A stretch of DNA of 58,244 nt. It comes from Gordonia sputi NBRC 100414. GTDB taxonomy: Bacteria > Actinomycetota > Actinomycetes > Mycobacteriales > Mycobacteriaceae. Of the stretch, positions 8,517-16,819 are shown in pieces. The stretch spans positions 1-58,244 of the forward strand of contig NZ_BAFC01000140.1 of NCBI RefSeq assembly GCF_000248055.1, read 5' to 3'. The notes under the pieces were generated by a model. That model did not search any database. It had not been told where the DNA came from and saw only the letters and a program-made list of their open reading frames with translations. Positions within the stretch are counted from its first letter, which is position 1, and the number at the start of each line of letters is the position of its first letter. Made by a program: the position numbers and the translations under genes.

Positions 8517-9629
8517 TCACGCCGGCGCGGCGACCTGGTCGACCAGCGGGTCGTCGTGCGCGGAGCGTTTATCGGTTTCGCGGATCACCTTGTGGACAAA
8601 GCCGAGCTTGCGGACAACCGGGTGCGGGATGACGAACGGGTACAGCGGACGCGCGCCCATCGCCTGATTGACGCGATTGAACATGGTGCCCAACCACTTC
8701 CAGTCGTAGAGAAGACGTTCGATGGGTTGGTCGGCGTAGGACTCCAGCGGGATGATGTCGCGGTCCATCGCGAAACGCACCTGGTCGTTGTCGAGCCGAA
8801 CGCCCGATTCCCGTGCGGTGTCGATGGTTCCGGTGATGTGCAGATAGTGGGCGAAACATTCCGCGAAGTCTTCCCACGGGTGCATCGTCGCGTACTCGGA
8901 GATGTAGGAGTCGGCCCAGTCGGCAGGCGCGCCGAACTTGTAGTGGCGGTCAATGGCGTCGCTGTAGCTCGCACGTTCGTCGCCGAAGAGTTCACGGCAC
9001 TTCTCGAGGTATAGGTCGGCGCCCTCGCCGTTCTCGACGAGGATGCTCTCGTAGTAATGGCCAACCTCGTGCCGGAAGTGCCCGAGCATCGTCCGGTACG
9101 CCTCGCCCAGGTCGACGCGCAGCCGCTCGCGATAGGCGTCCAGGGTCTCGGAGAGGTCAATGGTGACGACGCCGTTCGCGTGTCCGATCGTCACCGGCCT
9201 ACCGAGCGTCTGGCTCGACAGCAGGTCGAAAGCCAGCCCGCCGTCGGTGCGCCAGAACGGTTCGACGGGCAGGCCGAGGTCGACGAGTTGATAGACCAGC
9301 ATGCGCAGGTCCGACAGCGCAGACGGCAGCTTCTCGCGACCGATCGGGTCGTCGGCGTCGGGGATCTTGCGCAGCAGCGAATCGGGGAAGCACCGACCGC
9401 GCATGCCCGCGTCCTCCTCGGAGAACTCGGCAGGGGTCATCCAGTTGCAACCGCTGTCCCAATTGACGCAGCGCACCCAGCGTTCGCCGTCGATGTCGAC
9501 GCCGTCGTCGGAGGCGACGACCAGCGATCGACTCGGCAGATGGATACCGACCGTCGTGCCGCAGTTGGGGCATTGCTGTCCGAGAAAGCCCGACAGCGCA
9601 TTACAGATGGGACATGTCAGTGCATGCAT
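8517..9629 (-). CDS. zinc-ribbon and putative zinc metallopeptidase protein
   Basis: The 370-residue protein begins with a zinc ribbon (CPIC...CPNC, residues about 6-22), followed by a second Cys pair (CVNWDSGC) and then a metallopeptidase-like domain with HFRHEVGHYYES, a HExGH-type zinc motif in which Glu and both His are present, and a downstream WEDFAECFAHYLHI segment that could give further ligands. This architecture is known as a conserved family of putative zinc-binding peptidases of unknown substrate (zinc-ribbon_6 plus Peptidase_Mx, from memory). The start at ATG 9629 leaves 4 bp to the upstream transglutaminase gene; ATG 9662 would overlap it by 29 bp. The two genes form an operon. 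Confidence 0.85.
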   Translation of the reverse strand: MHALTCPICNALSGFLGQQCPNCGTTVGIHLPSRSLVVASDDGVDIDGERWVRCVNWDSGCNWMTPAEFSEEDAGMRGRCFPDSLLRKIPDADDPIGREKLPSALSDLRMLVYQLVDLGLPVEPFWRTDGGLAFDLLSSQTLGRPVTIGHANGVVTIDLSETLDAYRERLRVDLGEAYRTMLGHFRHEVGHYYESILVENGEGADLYLEKCRELFGDERASYSDAIDRHYKFGAPADWADSYISEYATMHPWEDFAECFAHYLHITGTIDTARESGVRLDNDQVRFAMDRDIIPLESYADQPIERLLYDWKWLGTMFNRVNQAMGARPLYPFVIPHPVVRKLGFVHKVIRETDKRSAHDDPLVDQVAAPA

Positions 9630-9633
9630 GGGT

Positions 9634-10467
9634 TCATCGTATGCTGATGCGCTCTTTGCCATCGTCAATGGGCAGCTCACCACGGACCGTCGCCATGACC
9701 TGGTAGTTGTCCAGCGAGATCGAGCCGTTGTGGTTGTCGAGGAAAGCGGTGTCGGCGGCGTCGCGACCGGTGGCGATACGCACGAGGCTCTGTCGTGGTG
9801 ACAGCTTTGTCGCATCGACCACGACCCACTGCCCCTCGATCAGCGCCTCGGCGACAGCGTGGAAGTCCATCGGGTCGCATCCGGGCGCGTACACGGCGAC
9901 CAATCGAGCGGGAATGTTCAACGCACGCAACAACGCGACGACGAGGTGCGCGTAGTCGCGGCAGACGCCCGCACCCGCGAGCAGGGTGTCGACGGCGCCG
10001 TCGATCGGGTCGCTCGCGCCGGGGATGTAGTCGAGGCGGTCTTCGACGAATGCGGTCACCTGGTCGAGCAGTTCACCCGCGGGAAGCGAGGCGTCGAACT
10101 GTCCGGCGGCGAACCCGAAGAACTTGTCGCACTCGGCATATCGACTGGGGCGCAGGTACATCGAGCGGTCCGTCGGAGCGACCGCCACCGGGTCTGCTGG
10201 CGCGGTCACGGCCGCGGTGTAGTTGACGGCGACGACACCCGACTCCACGTTCAGCCGGTGAATGCGCCCGCCGTGCGGATCGATGATCTCTTCCGGGGTG
10301 ATCTCGTCGCCGTTGACCGCGACGACGAGCTTCTCGTCGAGTTCGAGGCCGGGCATCCTCGCCACGGCGATCTGCATCTCGAGTTCGGTCGGTGCGGTCA
10401 CGGAGATCGACATGGTCGCGGAGACGTCACGCGGCAGCGTCAGGGGGGAGCTCGACATATCGCTCAC
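9634..10467 (-). CDS. transglutaminase-like domain protein
   Basis: A 277-residue cytoplasmic protein with a transglutaminase-like cysteine domain: AGAGVCRDYAHL supplies the Cys, DFHAVAEA the His and VVDATK the Asp, all in the expected order. The N-terminal half is a beta-rich domain seen in this bacterial subgroup. Such proteins are often encoded next to the zinc-ribbon peptidase found just downstream here, and the pair may act in the same proteolytic or crosslinking task, but no substrate is known to me. The start is GTG at 10467 or ATG at 10458; neither has a strong ribosome site. Confidence 0.85.
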   Translation of the reverse strand: MSDMSSSPLTLPRDVSATMSISVTAPTELEMQIAVARMPGLELDEKLVVAVNGDEITPEEIIDPHGGRIHRLNVESGVVAVNYTAAVTAPADPVAVAPTDRSMYLRPSRYAECDKFFGFAAGQFDASLPAGELLDQVTAFVEDRLDYIPGASDPIDGAVDTLLAGAGVCRDYAHLVVALLRALNIPARLVAVYAPGCDPMDFHAVAEALIEGQWVVVDATKLSPRQSLVRIATGRDAADTAFLDNHNGSISLDNYQVMATVRGELPIDDGKERISIR

Positions 10468-10503
10468 TGTAAGGGCGAATTGCCCGCCACGTGTAATCGA
10501 AGG

Positions 10504-11889
10504 TCACACCTGCGCTGCGGCCTTCCGGGCCGCCTTCCGCCTGCGGGCCGTTCGACGCCGGAATTGCCACGTGCTCAGGCCGGTGAGGAACAGCAACAGT
10601 GGCGCCATGCCGAGGACGAACCAGAACACCCGCCACCACGCGTTCACGGAAACGCCATAGTGCAACGTCGGCTGCGCCCAGTCGTCGATGATGGTGTTGG
10701 ACACCGTCTTCGACTCACCGTTGAACACCGCGATCTTCGCCGGATCGTGCCCATCGACGCCGACCTCACGATTCGCGTGATAGGTCGCGCTGTGCGCCCA
10801 GAGGTCGGGTCCGTCGGCGAGCATGTCGACGGAGTAGAAGCCGGTGGGGTCTGACGGCATGCCCACCCACGTGGCCTTCGCCCCGGGATAGCGCGCGGTC
10901 GCCGCGTCGATGGCCTGATCCACCGACATCATCGGACCGCTGCCGGTCGACGGCGGCATCGAGTAATTGTCCTCGGGAGGCGCGATGCCACCTGTTGCGG
11001 CATACCAGGTCTTCGCGACGCCCGGCGTCTCGAAGTTCATCCCGGTGAGTCCCCAGATCAGCAGCGGGATCGCCGCGACGATGCCGATGATGTTGTGCAG
11101 GTCATAGTCGCGCGCGAAGCGCCCCTTGCCGATTCGCACCCGGAAGCGGCTGCGAAGACGGCGAAATCCTGGCCACCAGATGATCACTCCGGAGATCGCG
11201 AGGAACACCAGGAGCAGCCCCGTGAGCGCCAGAATGACTGCACCCCAGGTCATTCCGGATACATACCAGCCCGAGTTGGCGATCGGCGAAGGCTTCGCGA
11301 GCCACGACACGTAACCCGGGTAGTCCTCACAGGTCAGTGCGCAGTCGTGCAGATTGACCAGGAAGCCCAATACACCGCCGTTGAGATCGCCGTGCGCGTT
11401 CACCTTTCCGGTGCCCGCATCGACGAACCAGGTGCCCGCTCCCGGCTGCGACGAGGAGACGAAGTAGACGCCGTCCTTGAGCGAGATGTACGCGGCGTCG
11501 AAAGCCGGGTCGGCTTTCTTGACGCTCGCGATCGCCGCGCCGAACGTCACCGGATTGTCGGTCGGTGTCGATGTGAGCTTGTCCGCGTTGGTTATTCGCG
11601 TCAGCTCCGGGGCGTACACGAGTATCGCGCCCGAGGTGCAGATGACGACCAGGATGGCTCCGAGGACGATCGACAGCCACCGATGGGTCACGATGAACGT
11701 CGTGGTAAGCGGCTTGCGCGCCGCCTTGCGCTTGACCTTTTTCTTGCCGCCCACAGGCCTTGGCGTCGCGGAGGCTTCGACCGATTTGTCCGCTTCGCGG
11801 ATTTTCGTTGCGGGACTGTCGGATTCGCGAATTTCCGACGTTGGCGATTCGTCAGCAGAATCGGTCGTCGTCGGTGCGCCACTGTCCAT
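10504..11889 (-). CDS. PepSY-associated transmembrane protein, probably iron regulated
   Basis: A 461-residue membrane protein of the PepSY_TM family. It has a charged 60-residue cytoplasmic N-terminus, then helix 1 (WLSIVLGAILVVICTSGAILVY), a long external PepSY region, helices near 215 (AVILALTGLLLVFLAISGVII) and 275 (IIGIVAAIPLLIWGLTG), and a last helix (VFWFVLGMAPLLLFLTGLST) before an Arg-rich tail. Family members are linked to iron or haem uptake and ferric reduction. An IdeR/DtxR-like box lies just before the ATG at 11889, supporting induction under iron limitation. The N-terminus carries two diverged copies of an IRE(S/A)D element. Confidence 0.85.
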   Translation of the reverse strand: MDSGAPTTTDSADESPTSEIRESDSPATKIREADKSVEASATPRPVGGKKKVKRKAARKPLTTTFIVTHRWLSIVLGAILVVICTSGAILVYAPELTRITNADKLTSTPTDNPVTFGAAIASVKKADPAFDAAYISLKDGVYFVSSSQPGAGTWFVDAGTGKVNAHGDLNGGVLGFLVNLHDCALTCEDYPGYVSWLAKPSPIANSGWYVSGMTWGAVILALTGLLLVFLAISGVIIWWPGFRRLRSRFRVRIGKGRFARDYDLHNIIGIVAAIPLLIWGLTGMNFETPGVAKTWYAATGGIAPPEDNYSMPPSTGSGPMMSVDQAIDAATARYPGAKATWVGMPSDPTGFYSVDMLADGPDLWAHSATYHANREVGVDGHDPAKIAVFNGESKTVSNTIIDDWAQPTLHYGVSVNAWWRVFWFVLGMAPLLLFLTGLSTWQFRRRTARRRKAARKAAAQV

Positions 11890-11893
11890 TTGC

Positions 11894-11912
11894 GAAGGCT
11901 AGCATGCCCTAA
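11894..11912 (-). promoter_or_regulatory. IdeR/DtxR iron-box candidate
   Basis: The minus strand reads TTAGGGCATGCTAGCCTTC and matches 13 of 19 positions of the IdeR consensus TTAGGTTAGGCTAACCTAA, including the TTAGG and CTAxCCT arms. It ends 5 bp before the ATG of the PepSY membrane protein, so a bound repressor would block initiation. Confidence 0.55.
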
Positions 11913-11937
11913 CTTAGCGTCGTGGCGGGTTGTTCGC

Positions 11938-13056
11938 CTACGCGAGCGAGGCGACCGGATCTGCGTATATCACGCTGAGCGCCACCACGATTGCCGCACC
12001 CTCGGGCACCGTGACCCCGAACAGGGACGGCGTGAGTTCCATCGGCCAGTCGGTTTTCGACGCGGCGTCGAACGCCGCCTGCACCGGCGCGAGGCCGTGC
12101 GGATGCGCGGCGAAGGCGTCTCCTGCGACGACGACCGAATCCGGGTTGAGCGCATCACGGAACGTCGCGACAACCTCACCGAGGATCCGTGCGCGTTCGT
12201 CGACGATCGGTGATGCGTCCGGTGAGATCCCCAGACGCTTGGCCGCACGCAGCGTCGGCTCGCTGCCGATGACGTCGGACAGTGTCGCGCCACTCCCTGG
12301 ACACAGCACTGGGGCGTCGACCCGCACGTGCGCGATGCTGCCCGCGCCGCGTGCCGGGATGTGGACACGACCATTGAGCGTCATGGCCATGCCGGTGGTC
12401 TCGCGCGCATAGAAGAACAGGCCCGACGCGGCGTCGATGATCGTCTGGCCGAGCAGCAGTTCGGCCGCGGCCATGGCCTCGACGTGTTCGCAGACCGAGA
12501 CCGGCACATCCAGTGCGTCTGCCAGCGCCGGCCCGAGTTGCGCGCGATGCCACCCGAGGATCGGATGGTCGACAGTGCCCGACGCCGCGTCGACCGAACC
12601 GCCGACCGCCGCGCCACCCCAGAGCAGGCGTCGCCCCGAGAACCGGTCGGCGAGTTCGCGGAGTTGCCCGCAGAGTTCGGCGAGCGCGGCGTCGGCGTCG
12701 CCGCGCGGGGTCAGCACCGCATGGCTGTAGAGGGGTCGCCCACCCAGATCCACGATGGTTAAAAGGGTGCGGCGTGCGCCGATGTGCATGCCGGCCGCGC
12801 ACAGCGTGTCGCGGTCGAGGGTGAGCGGATTCTTGGGGCGCCCGATGCTGCCGGGGCTGACGAGGTCTGGCCTCTCGGTGACCAAACCCTGACCCGCGAG
12901 TGCCGTGACCTGGCGATTGATGGTTGCCGGGGACAGTCCCGTGACGTCGGCAAGTCGGTCACGGGTGATGGGTGCGCCGACCCGGATCGCGTGCAGCACG
13001 GCTGCTGCAGGCGTCGAGCCGATCTGCAGTGTCGCCGGGACGACTCCACGCAACAT
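11938..13056 (-). CDS. ROK-family transcriptional regulator
   Basis: A 372-residue protein with an N-terminal winged helix-turn-helix (ITRDRLADVTGLSPATINRQVTALAGQGLVTE, about 28-60) and a ROK sugar-kinase-like body (GAAVGGSVDAASG, VSVCEHVEAMAAAELLLGQ). The ROK zinc motif CxCGxxGCxE is degenerate here, reading LCPGSGATLSDV, so zinc and sugar-kinase activity are doubtful. It diverges from an SDR gene; the same ROK-SDR pairing is Rv0485-Rv0484c in M. tuberculosis, from memory. ATG 13056 follows a TACATT -10 box by 6 bp and is probably leaderless. The effector is unknown. Confidence 0.85.
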   Translation of the reverse strand: MLRGVVPATLQIGSTPAAAVLHAIRVGAPITRDRLADVTGLSPATINRQVTALAGQGLVTERPDLVSPGSIGRPKNPLTLDRDTLCAAGMHIGARRTLLTIVDLGGRPLYSHAVLTPRGDADAALAELCGQLRELADRFSGRRLLWGGAAVGGSVDAASGTVDHPILGWHRAQLGPALADALDVPVSVCEHVEAMAAAELLLGQTIIDAASGLFFYARETTGMAMTLNGRVHIPARGAGSIAHVRVDAPVLCPGSGATLSDVIGSEPTLRAAKRLGISPDASPIVDERARILGEVVATFRDALNPDSVVVAGDAFAAHPHGLAPVQAAFDAASKTDWPMELTPSLFGVTVPEGAAIVVALSVIYADPVASLA

Positions 13057-13146
13057 GCGCTGAATGTAGCAGCGCGGTCGTGGCCGGACTCGGCAGCCCA
13101 CGCAGCGACATCGGTCGAGGTACTCGGACTCGATAAAGTGAAGCCC

Positions 13147-13950
13147 ATGACCACACCCTCCGACGCTCCGACCGGCCAGACCTCGCCCGCCGACGACACC
13201 ACCGCAGCGCACATCGACAACGCGAAGGTCGCCGTGGTGACCGGAGCGAGTTCAGGTATCGGCGAAGCCATCGCGCGCACCCTCGCGGCGCAGGGCTACC
13301 ACGTGGTGGTCGGTGCGCGGCGCGTCGATCGCATCACCGAGCTCGCGGCCGAAATCGGCGGCACCGGAAGACAACTCGACATCACAGACGATGAGTCGGT
13401 CGCCCGATTCGTCGACGGCCTCGACCGCGTCGACCTCCTCGTCAACAACGCGGGAGGCGCCAAGGGACTCGACCCGGTCGCGTCGGCGAACCTCGACGAC
13501 TGGCGCTGGATGTGGGAGACCAACGTCCTCGGCACGCTGCGGGTCACCAAAGCCCTGCTGCCCGCACTCGAGGCGTCAGGCGACGGTCTGATCGTCACGA
13601 TCACCTCCACCGCAGCGCTCGAGGTCTACGACAACGGCGCGGGCTACACCTCGGCCAAGCACGCCGAGGGCGTGCTGCACCGCACGCTGCGTTTCGAGTT
13701 GCTGGGCAAGCCGATCCGACTCACCGAGATCTGCCCGGGGATGGTCGAAACCGACTTCTCGCTGGTGCGTTTCGGCGGCGACAAGGAGCGCGCCGACGCC
13801 GTCTACTCGGGAGTGACCCCACTGACCGCCGACGACATCGCCGAGGTCGTCGGATTCGTCGCCTCCCGACCGCCGCACGTCGACCTCGACCAGATCGTCA
13901 TCCGGCCGCGCGATCAGGCATCGTCGCGGCGCAATGTTCGCACCGGGTAG
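13147..13950 (+). CDS. short-chain dehydrogenase/reductase
   Basis: A 267-residue classical SDR. The NAD(P)-binding motif TGASSGIG starts near residue 36, NNAGG follows, and the catalytic triad is Ser (TSTAAL) with YTSAK. The subgroup resembles YdfG-type 3-hydroxy acid dehydrogenases, but the substrate cannot be told. A disordered Thr/Ser/Ala N-terminus precedes the Rossmann fold. ATG at 13147 lies close behind an AT-rich GATAAAGT segment and has no Shine-Dalgarno, so leaderless initiation is likely. It is divergent from the ROK regulator and converges on the L,D-transpeptidase. It corresponds in position to Rv0484c. Confidence 0.88.
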   Translation: MTTPSDAPTGQTSPADDTTAAHIDNAKVAVVTGASSGIGEAIARTLAAQGYHVVVGARRVDRITELAAEIGGTGRQLDITDDESVARFVDGLDRVDLLVNNAGGAKGLDPVASANLDDWRWMWETNVLGTLRVTKALLPALEASGDGLIVTITSTAALEVYDNGAGYTSAKHAEGVLHRTLRFELLGKPIRLTEICPGMVETDFSLVRFGGDKERADAVYSGVTPLTADDIAEVVGFVASRPPHVDLDQIVIRPRDQASSRRNVRTG

Positions 13951-13962
13951 GGCGGGGATCCT

Positions 13963-15222
13963 TTAGTTGGGCGCGCCCACGGACGTTGGGGCGCCCTTGG
14001 GTGTCGCGGGAGCCGACGCCGTGCGCGGCTCACCCTTGATGGCCGACATCGACTTCCACGTCGGCCAGTCGTAGGTCCAGTCGAAGATGTCGCCGTCGGC
14101 TTCCGACAGGTCGATCCGCGTGCCGGTCACCTCGACCGGATCGCCGAAGATCGCGGTGTTGAAATACTGCTGCGCGTTCTCGAGCGAGAGGTTGATGCAC
14201 CCGTTGGTGACGTTCGACGCCCCTTGCACGCCAACGGTTTCCGGGTTGGCGTGAATGAACTCGCCATTGTTGGAGATGCGGACGGCCCAACGCTCGTGGA
14301 CGTTGAAGTACCCCGCGGCCGGATTGCTCATGTAGAAGTCTTCGTGCTTCTCGCTGACCACGTGGATGCCCGAGCGCGTGACGTTGCGGTCGACGTCGCC
14401 CTGCCCGTAACTACACGGAAGCGTCATGAGGGTCGCGCCGTCGCGCACGACGACGATCTGGTGACTCCCCGCGTCGGCCTTGACGATCTGCGACCGTCCG
14501 ACCACGTAGTCGCTGGTGACGTCGGCCGCGCCGTAGGCGCCGTCGCCGTGGTCGAGGCCGTACAGCTTGGCCGACATGTGGATCTTGGTGCCGGGAGCCA
14601 TGTACTCCTTGGAACGCCAGTGCACGCGCGAGCCGTTGTCCTCGCCGAGCCAGGCCCACGCGCCCTCGGTGGGCGGCTCCGTCGTCAGCGTGAGCGCCTT
14701 CTCGACAGCTTCTTTGTTGTCGACAATGCCGTCGAACTTCAGGATGAGCGGCGCGGCAATGCCCACTTCCTGGCCGTCGGCGATATTGACGACGACGTTG
14801 AGCTGCGTCTTCGGGTCCAGTGTGGTGAACTTGCCCTCAACCGGAGTGCTCATCCGGTCGTACCCGGTCGCACTGCCCTGCCACGTGTAGGTGGTGCCGT
14901 ATCCGAGCGGCTCGGTGACGGTGAAGGTCGTGCGGTCGTCGGACATGGTGCCCGGGATGGCCTTGCCGGACGGGTTGAGGAGCTTGACGTCGGGGTTAAG
15001 GACCCCATCAATGGCCTTGACCTCGACCTTTGTGGTCGGGTTCGGCGCAGCCTCGTCGGTCAGCGACGGCGTGAACTCCACGCGGGCCGTCGGCTTCTTG
15101 GGACCGCTCGCCGCTTGGGTGTCGCTCGACTTACCGCACGCCGCGAGCACAACTGCCGCAAGGGTCGCCAATCCACCGGTGGCGAGCACCGTGCGGCGAC
15201 TGGGCATTACATTCTCGGACAT
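13963..15222 (-). CDS. L,D-transpeptidase lipoprotein (LdtMt5-like)
   Basis: This 419-residue envelope enzyme makes 3-3 crosslinks in peptidoglycan. It has a lipobox (LAAC, Cys29), two Ig-like domains (about 45-245), and a C-terminal YkuD domain with His324 (EFIHANPETVGVQG) and catalytic Cys342 in SNVTNGCINLS, where many relatives have S-H-G-C. A Pro/Ala-rich tail ends the protein. By order it matches Rv0483 (LprQ, LdtMt5), which also lies next to murB in M. tuberculosis; here about 9 kb separates them. I prefer ATG 15222; GTG 15231 is also in frame. The promoter carries TATTGT just upstream. Confidence 0.92.
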   Translation of the reverse strand: MSENVMPSRRTVLATGGLATLAAVVLAACGKSSDTQAASGPKKPTARVEFTPSLTDEAAPNPTTKVEVKAIDGVLNPDVKLLNPSGKAIPGTMSDDRTTFTVTEPLGYGTTYTWQGSATGYDRMSTPVEGKFTTLDPKTQLNVVVNIADGQEVGIAAPLILKFDGIVDNKEAVEKALTLTTEPPTEGAWAWLGEDNGSRVHWRSKEYMAPGTKIHMSAKLYGLDHGDGAYGAADVTSDYVVGRSQIVKADAGSHQIVVVRDGATLMTLPCSYGQGDVDRNVTRSGIHVVSEKHEDFYMSNPAAGYFNVHERWAVRISNNGEFIHANPETVGVQGASNVTNGCINLSLENAQQYFNTAIFGDPVEVTGTRIDLSEADGDIFDWTYDWPTWKSMSAIKGEPRTASAPATPKGAPTSVGAPN

Positions 15223-15285
15223 CGAATACACAATAGCGATCGCATATGAGGGAGCGCCGTCGAAGACCTGTGAGGAACCTTCGAC

Positions 15286-15891
15286 TCACTTCGCTCCGGC
15301 ACCCTTTTTCGTCGACCACGCCTGACGCACAGGCCCGAGGTGGGCACGCTCACCGTCGTGGTCGAAGATCGACAAGATCTCGACGGCACCGTCGCGTGCC
15401 CGAATCGCGTGCGGGATCATCGTTGCGAATTCAGCTGCCTGACCTGCAGGAACCAAGATCACACGGTCGCCGAGCCACAGTTCGACGGTCCCCGAGAGCA
15501 CGGTGAACCACTCGCGCCCGGGATGCACCCCGAGGTTCTTGGGGTCGACGGGCGCTCCCGGGACGATCCTCATCTTGGCGACCGACACCCCGCCCGGCGT
15601 GTCCGAACCGGACAGCGGCCACACGGTCACGCCTTCGCTGTCGTGCGGCTGCGGCCGGATCACCACGTCCTCGTCGGATGCAGGCTCGACGAGTTGGTCG
15701 ACGGACGTGCCGAGTGCGCGCGCGATGGCCACGATCTGGTCGAGGGCGACGCGTCGACCCCCGGTCTCGATCCTGCTCAATGTGGACGGACTCATCTCAC
15801 AGCGCGACGCCAGCGAGTCGAGCGTCCAGCCTTTTGCGAGTCGGAGGCCGCGGATGCGCTGCCGGACCACATCATCGAGTTCTTGCTCCAT
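15286..15891 (-). CDS. XRE-family regulator with C-terminal cupin domain
   Basis: A 201-residue regulator. The helix-turn-helix spans about 9-63 (LDSLASRCEMSPSTLSRIE), and a small beta-barrel cupin follows (HPGREWFTVLSGTVELWLGD, AAEFATMIPHAI), which usually senses a small ligand or metal. It diverges from the His-rich methyltransferase gene with 48 bp between start codons, so it is the likely regulator of that methyltransferase-oxidoreductase operon. Two overlapping inverted repeats (TCTTGC-N7-GCAAGA at 15881-15899 and CATAC-N8-GTATG at 15889-15906) sit over its own start. ATG 15891 was chosen because the upstream extension crosses that promoter region. Confidence 0.88.
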   Translation of the reverse strand: MEQELDDVVRQRIRGLRLAKGWTLDSLASRCEMSPSTLSRIETGGRRVALDQIVAIARALGTSVDQLVEPASDEDVVIRPQPHDSEGVTVWPLSGSDTPGGVSVAKMRIVPGAPVDPKNLGVHPGREWFTVLSGTVELWLGDRVILVPAGQAAEFATMIPHAIRARDGAVEILSIFDHDGERAHLGPVRQAWSTKKGAGAK

Positions 15892-15939
15892 ACGCAAGAT
15901 GGTATGCCTTAAACGCACAGGCTGGCTAACCTCGGAGCC

Positions 15940-16803
15940 ATGGGACACGATTCACACCCGCACCGGCACGGCCACGAACACCAGCACGAGCATGGACATC
16001 AGCACGAGCACCAGGGCGAGGACATGGTCGAGATGCTCGAACTCGACGCCGCCGTCATGGGCTCATACCTCGACAAGGCAACCGACCGAATCCGCGCGGC
16101 ACTCGGGCGTGAGCCGTCGGTGATCGTCGACGTCGGCGCAGGCACGGGTGTCGGGGTTCGCGCCCTCGCACGCGCATTTCCGACCGCGGAGATCATCGGC
16201 GTCGACGCTTCTCCCAAGATGACCGCCCACATCGACGCGGCGGGCCACCCGAGCGTGCGTACCGCGATCGCCGACCTCGACAACGGCTGGCCGGCAGCGC
16301 TCCCCGACGCCGACGTCATCTGGGCGTCGTCATCGCTGCATCACATCGCCGATCCCGACGCCTTCCTCCGCACCGCGGCCGCGCATCTTCGGCCGGGCGG
16401 AGTACTCGCCATCATCGAGATGACCTCTCCCCCACTGTTTCTGCCGAACGACGATCCGCTCGAAGAACGCATCGTCGCGGCGATGAGCACCCACGAGATG
16501 AACCCGTTCGCGGATTGGACGCAGGCGTTTTCACAGGCCGATCTCGACGTCGTCGAGGGCGTCGACCTGTCTGTGGAGATCTCCGAGATCACGCCGACGG
16601 TGCTCCGGTACGGCGCGTCGTGGCTGTCGCGGATACGAGCGGGCCTCGCCGACGACCTGATCGTCGACGACCTCGCCGCCATCGATGCGCTGGTGGACGC
16701 CGAGTCGCCGTCGTCGCTCGCCCGGCGCACCGACCTGAACGTACGCAGCGGCCGCAGGATGTGGATCACCAAGCCGCACCGCACAACCGACACAAATCTC
16801 TGA
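15940..16803 (+). CDS. SAM-dependent methyltransferase with His-rich N-terminus
   Basis: A 287-residue class I methyltransferase with a very unusual start: eleven His residues among the first 24, alternating with polar residues, which suggests metal binding. The methyltransferase core follows: VIVDVGAGTGVGVRAL near 62 (SAM motif I), IIGVDAS, DADVIWASSSLHHI and LRPGGVLAIIEM. Substrate unknown. It sits 16 bp before a CPFC-type oxidoreductase, with GGAG in the gap, and diverges from an XRE-cupin regulator. To my knowledge fused oxidoreductase-methyltransferase proteins of this kind exist in actinobacteria, supporting joint function. The start has no Shine-Dalgarno; leaderless initiation after GGCTAACCT is plausible. 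Confidence 0.87.
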   Translation: MGHDSHPHRHGHEHQHEHGHQHEHQGEDMVEMLELDAAVMGSYLDKATDRIRAALGREPSVIVDVGAGTGVGVRALARAFPTAEIIGVDASPKMTAHIDAAGHPSVRTAIADLDNGWPAALPDADVIWASSSLHHIADPDAFLRTAAAHLRPGGVLAIIEMTSPPLFLPNDDPLEERIVAAMSTHEMNPFADWTQAFSQADLDVVEGVDLSVEISEITPTVLRYGASWLSRIRAGLADDLIVDDLAAIDALVDAESPSSLARRTDLNVRSGRRMWITKPHRTTDTNL

Positions 16804-16819
16804 GAACGGAGACACTTTC

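Noticed and set aside
8517..9815. Longer N-terminus for the zinc-ribbon protein
   Set aside because: The extension runs into the transglutaminase gene and is Ser/Thr/Arg-rich; the zinc ribbon starts properly at ATG 9629.
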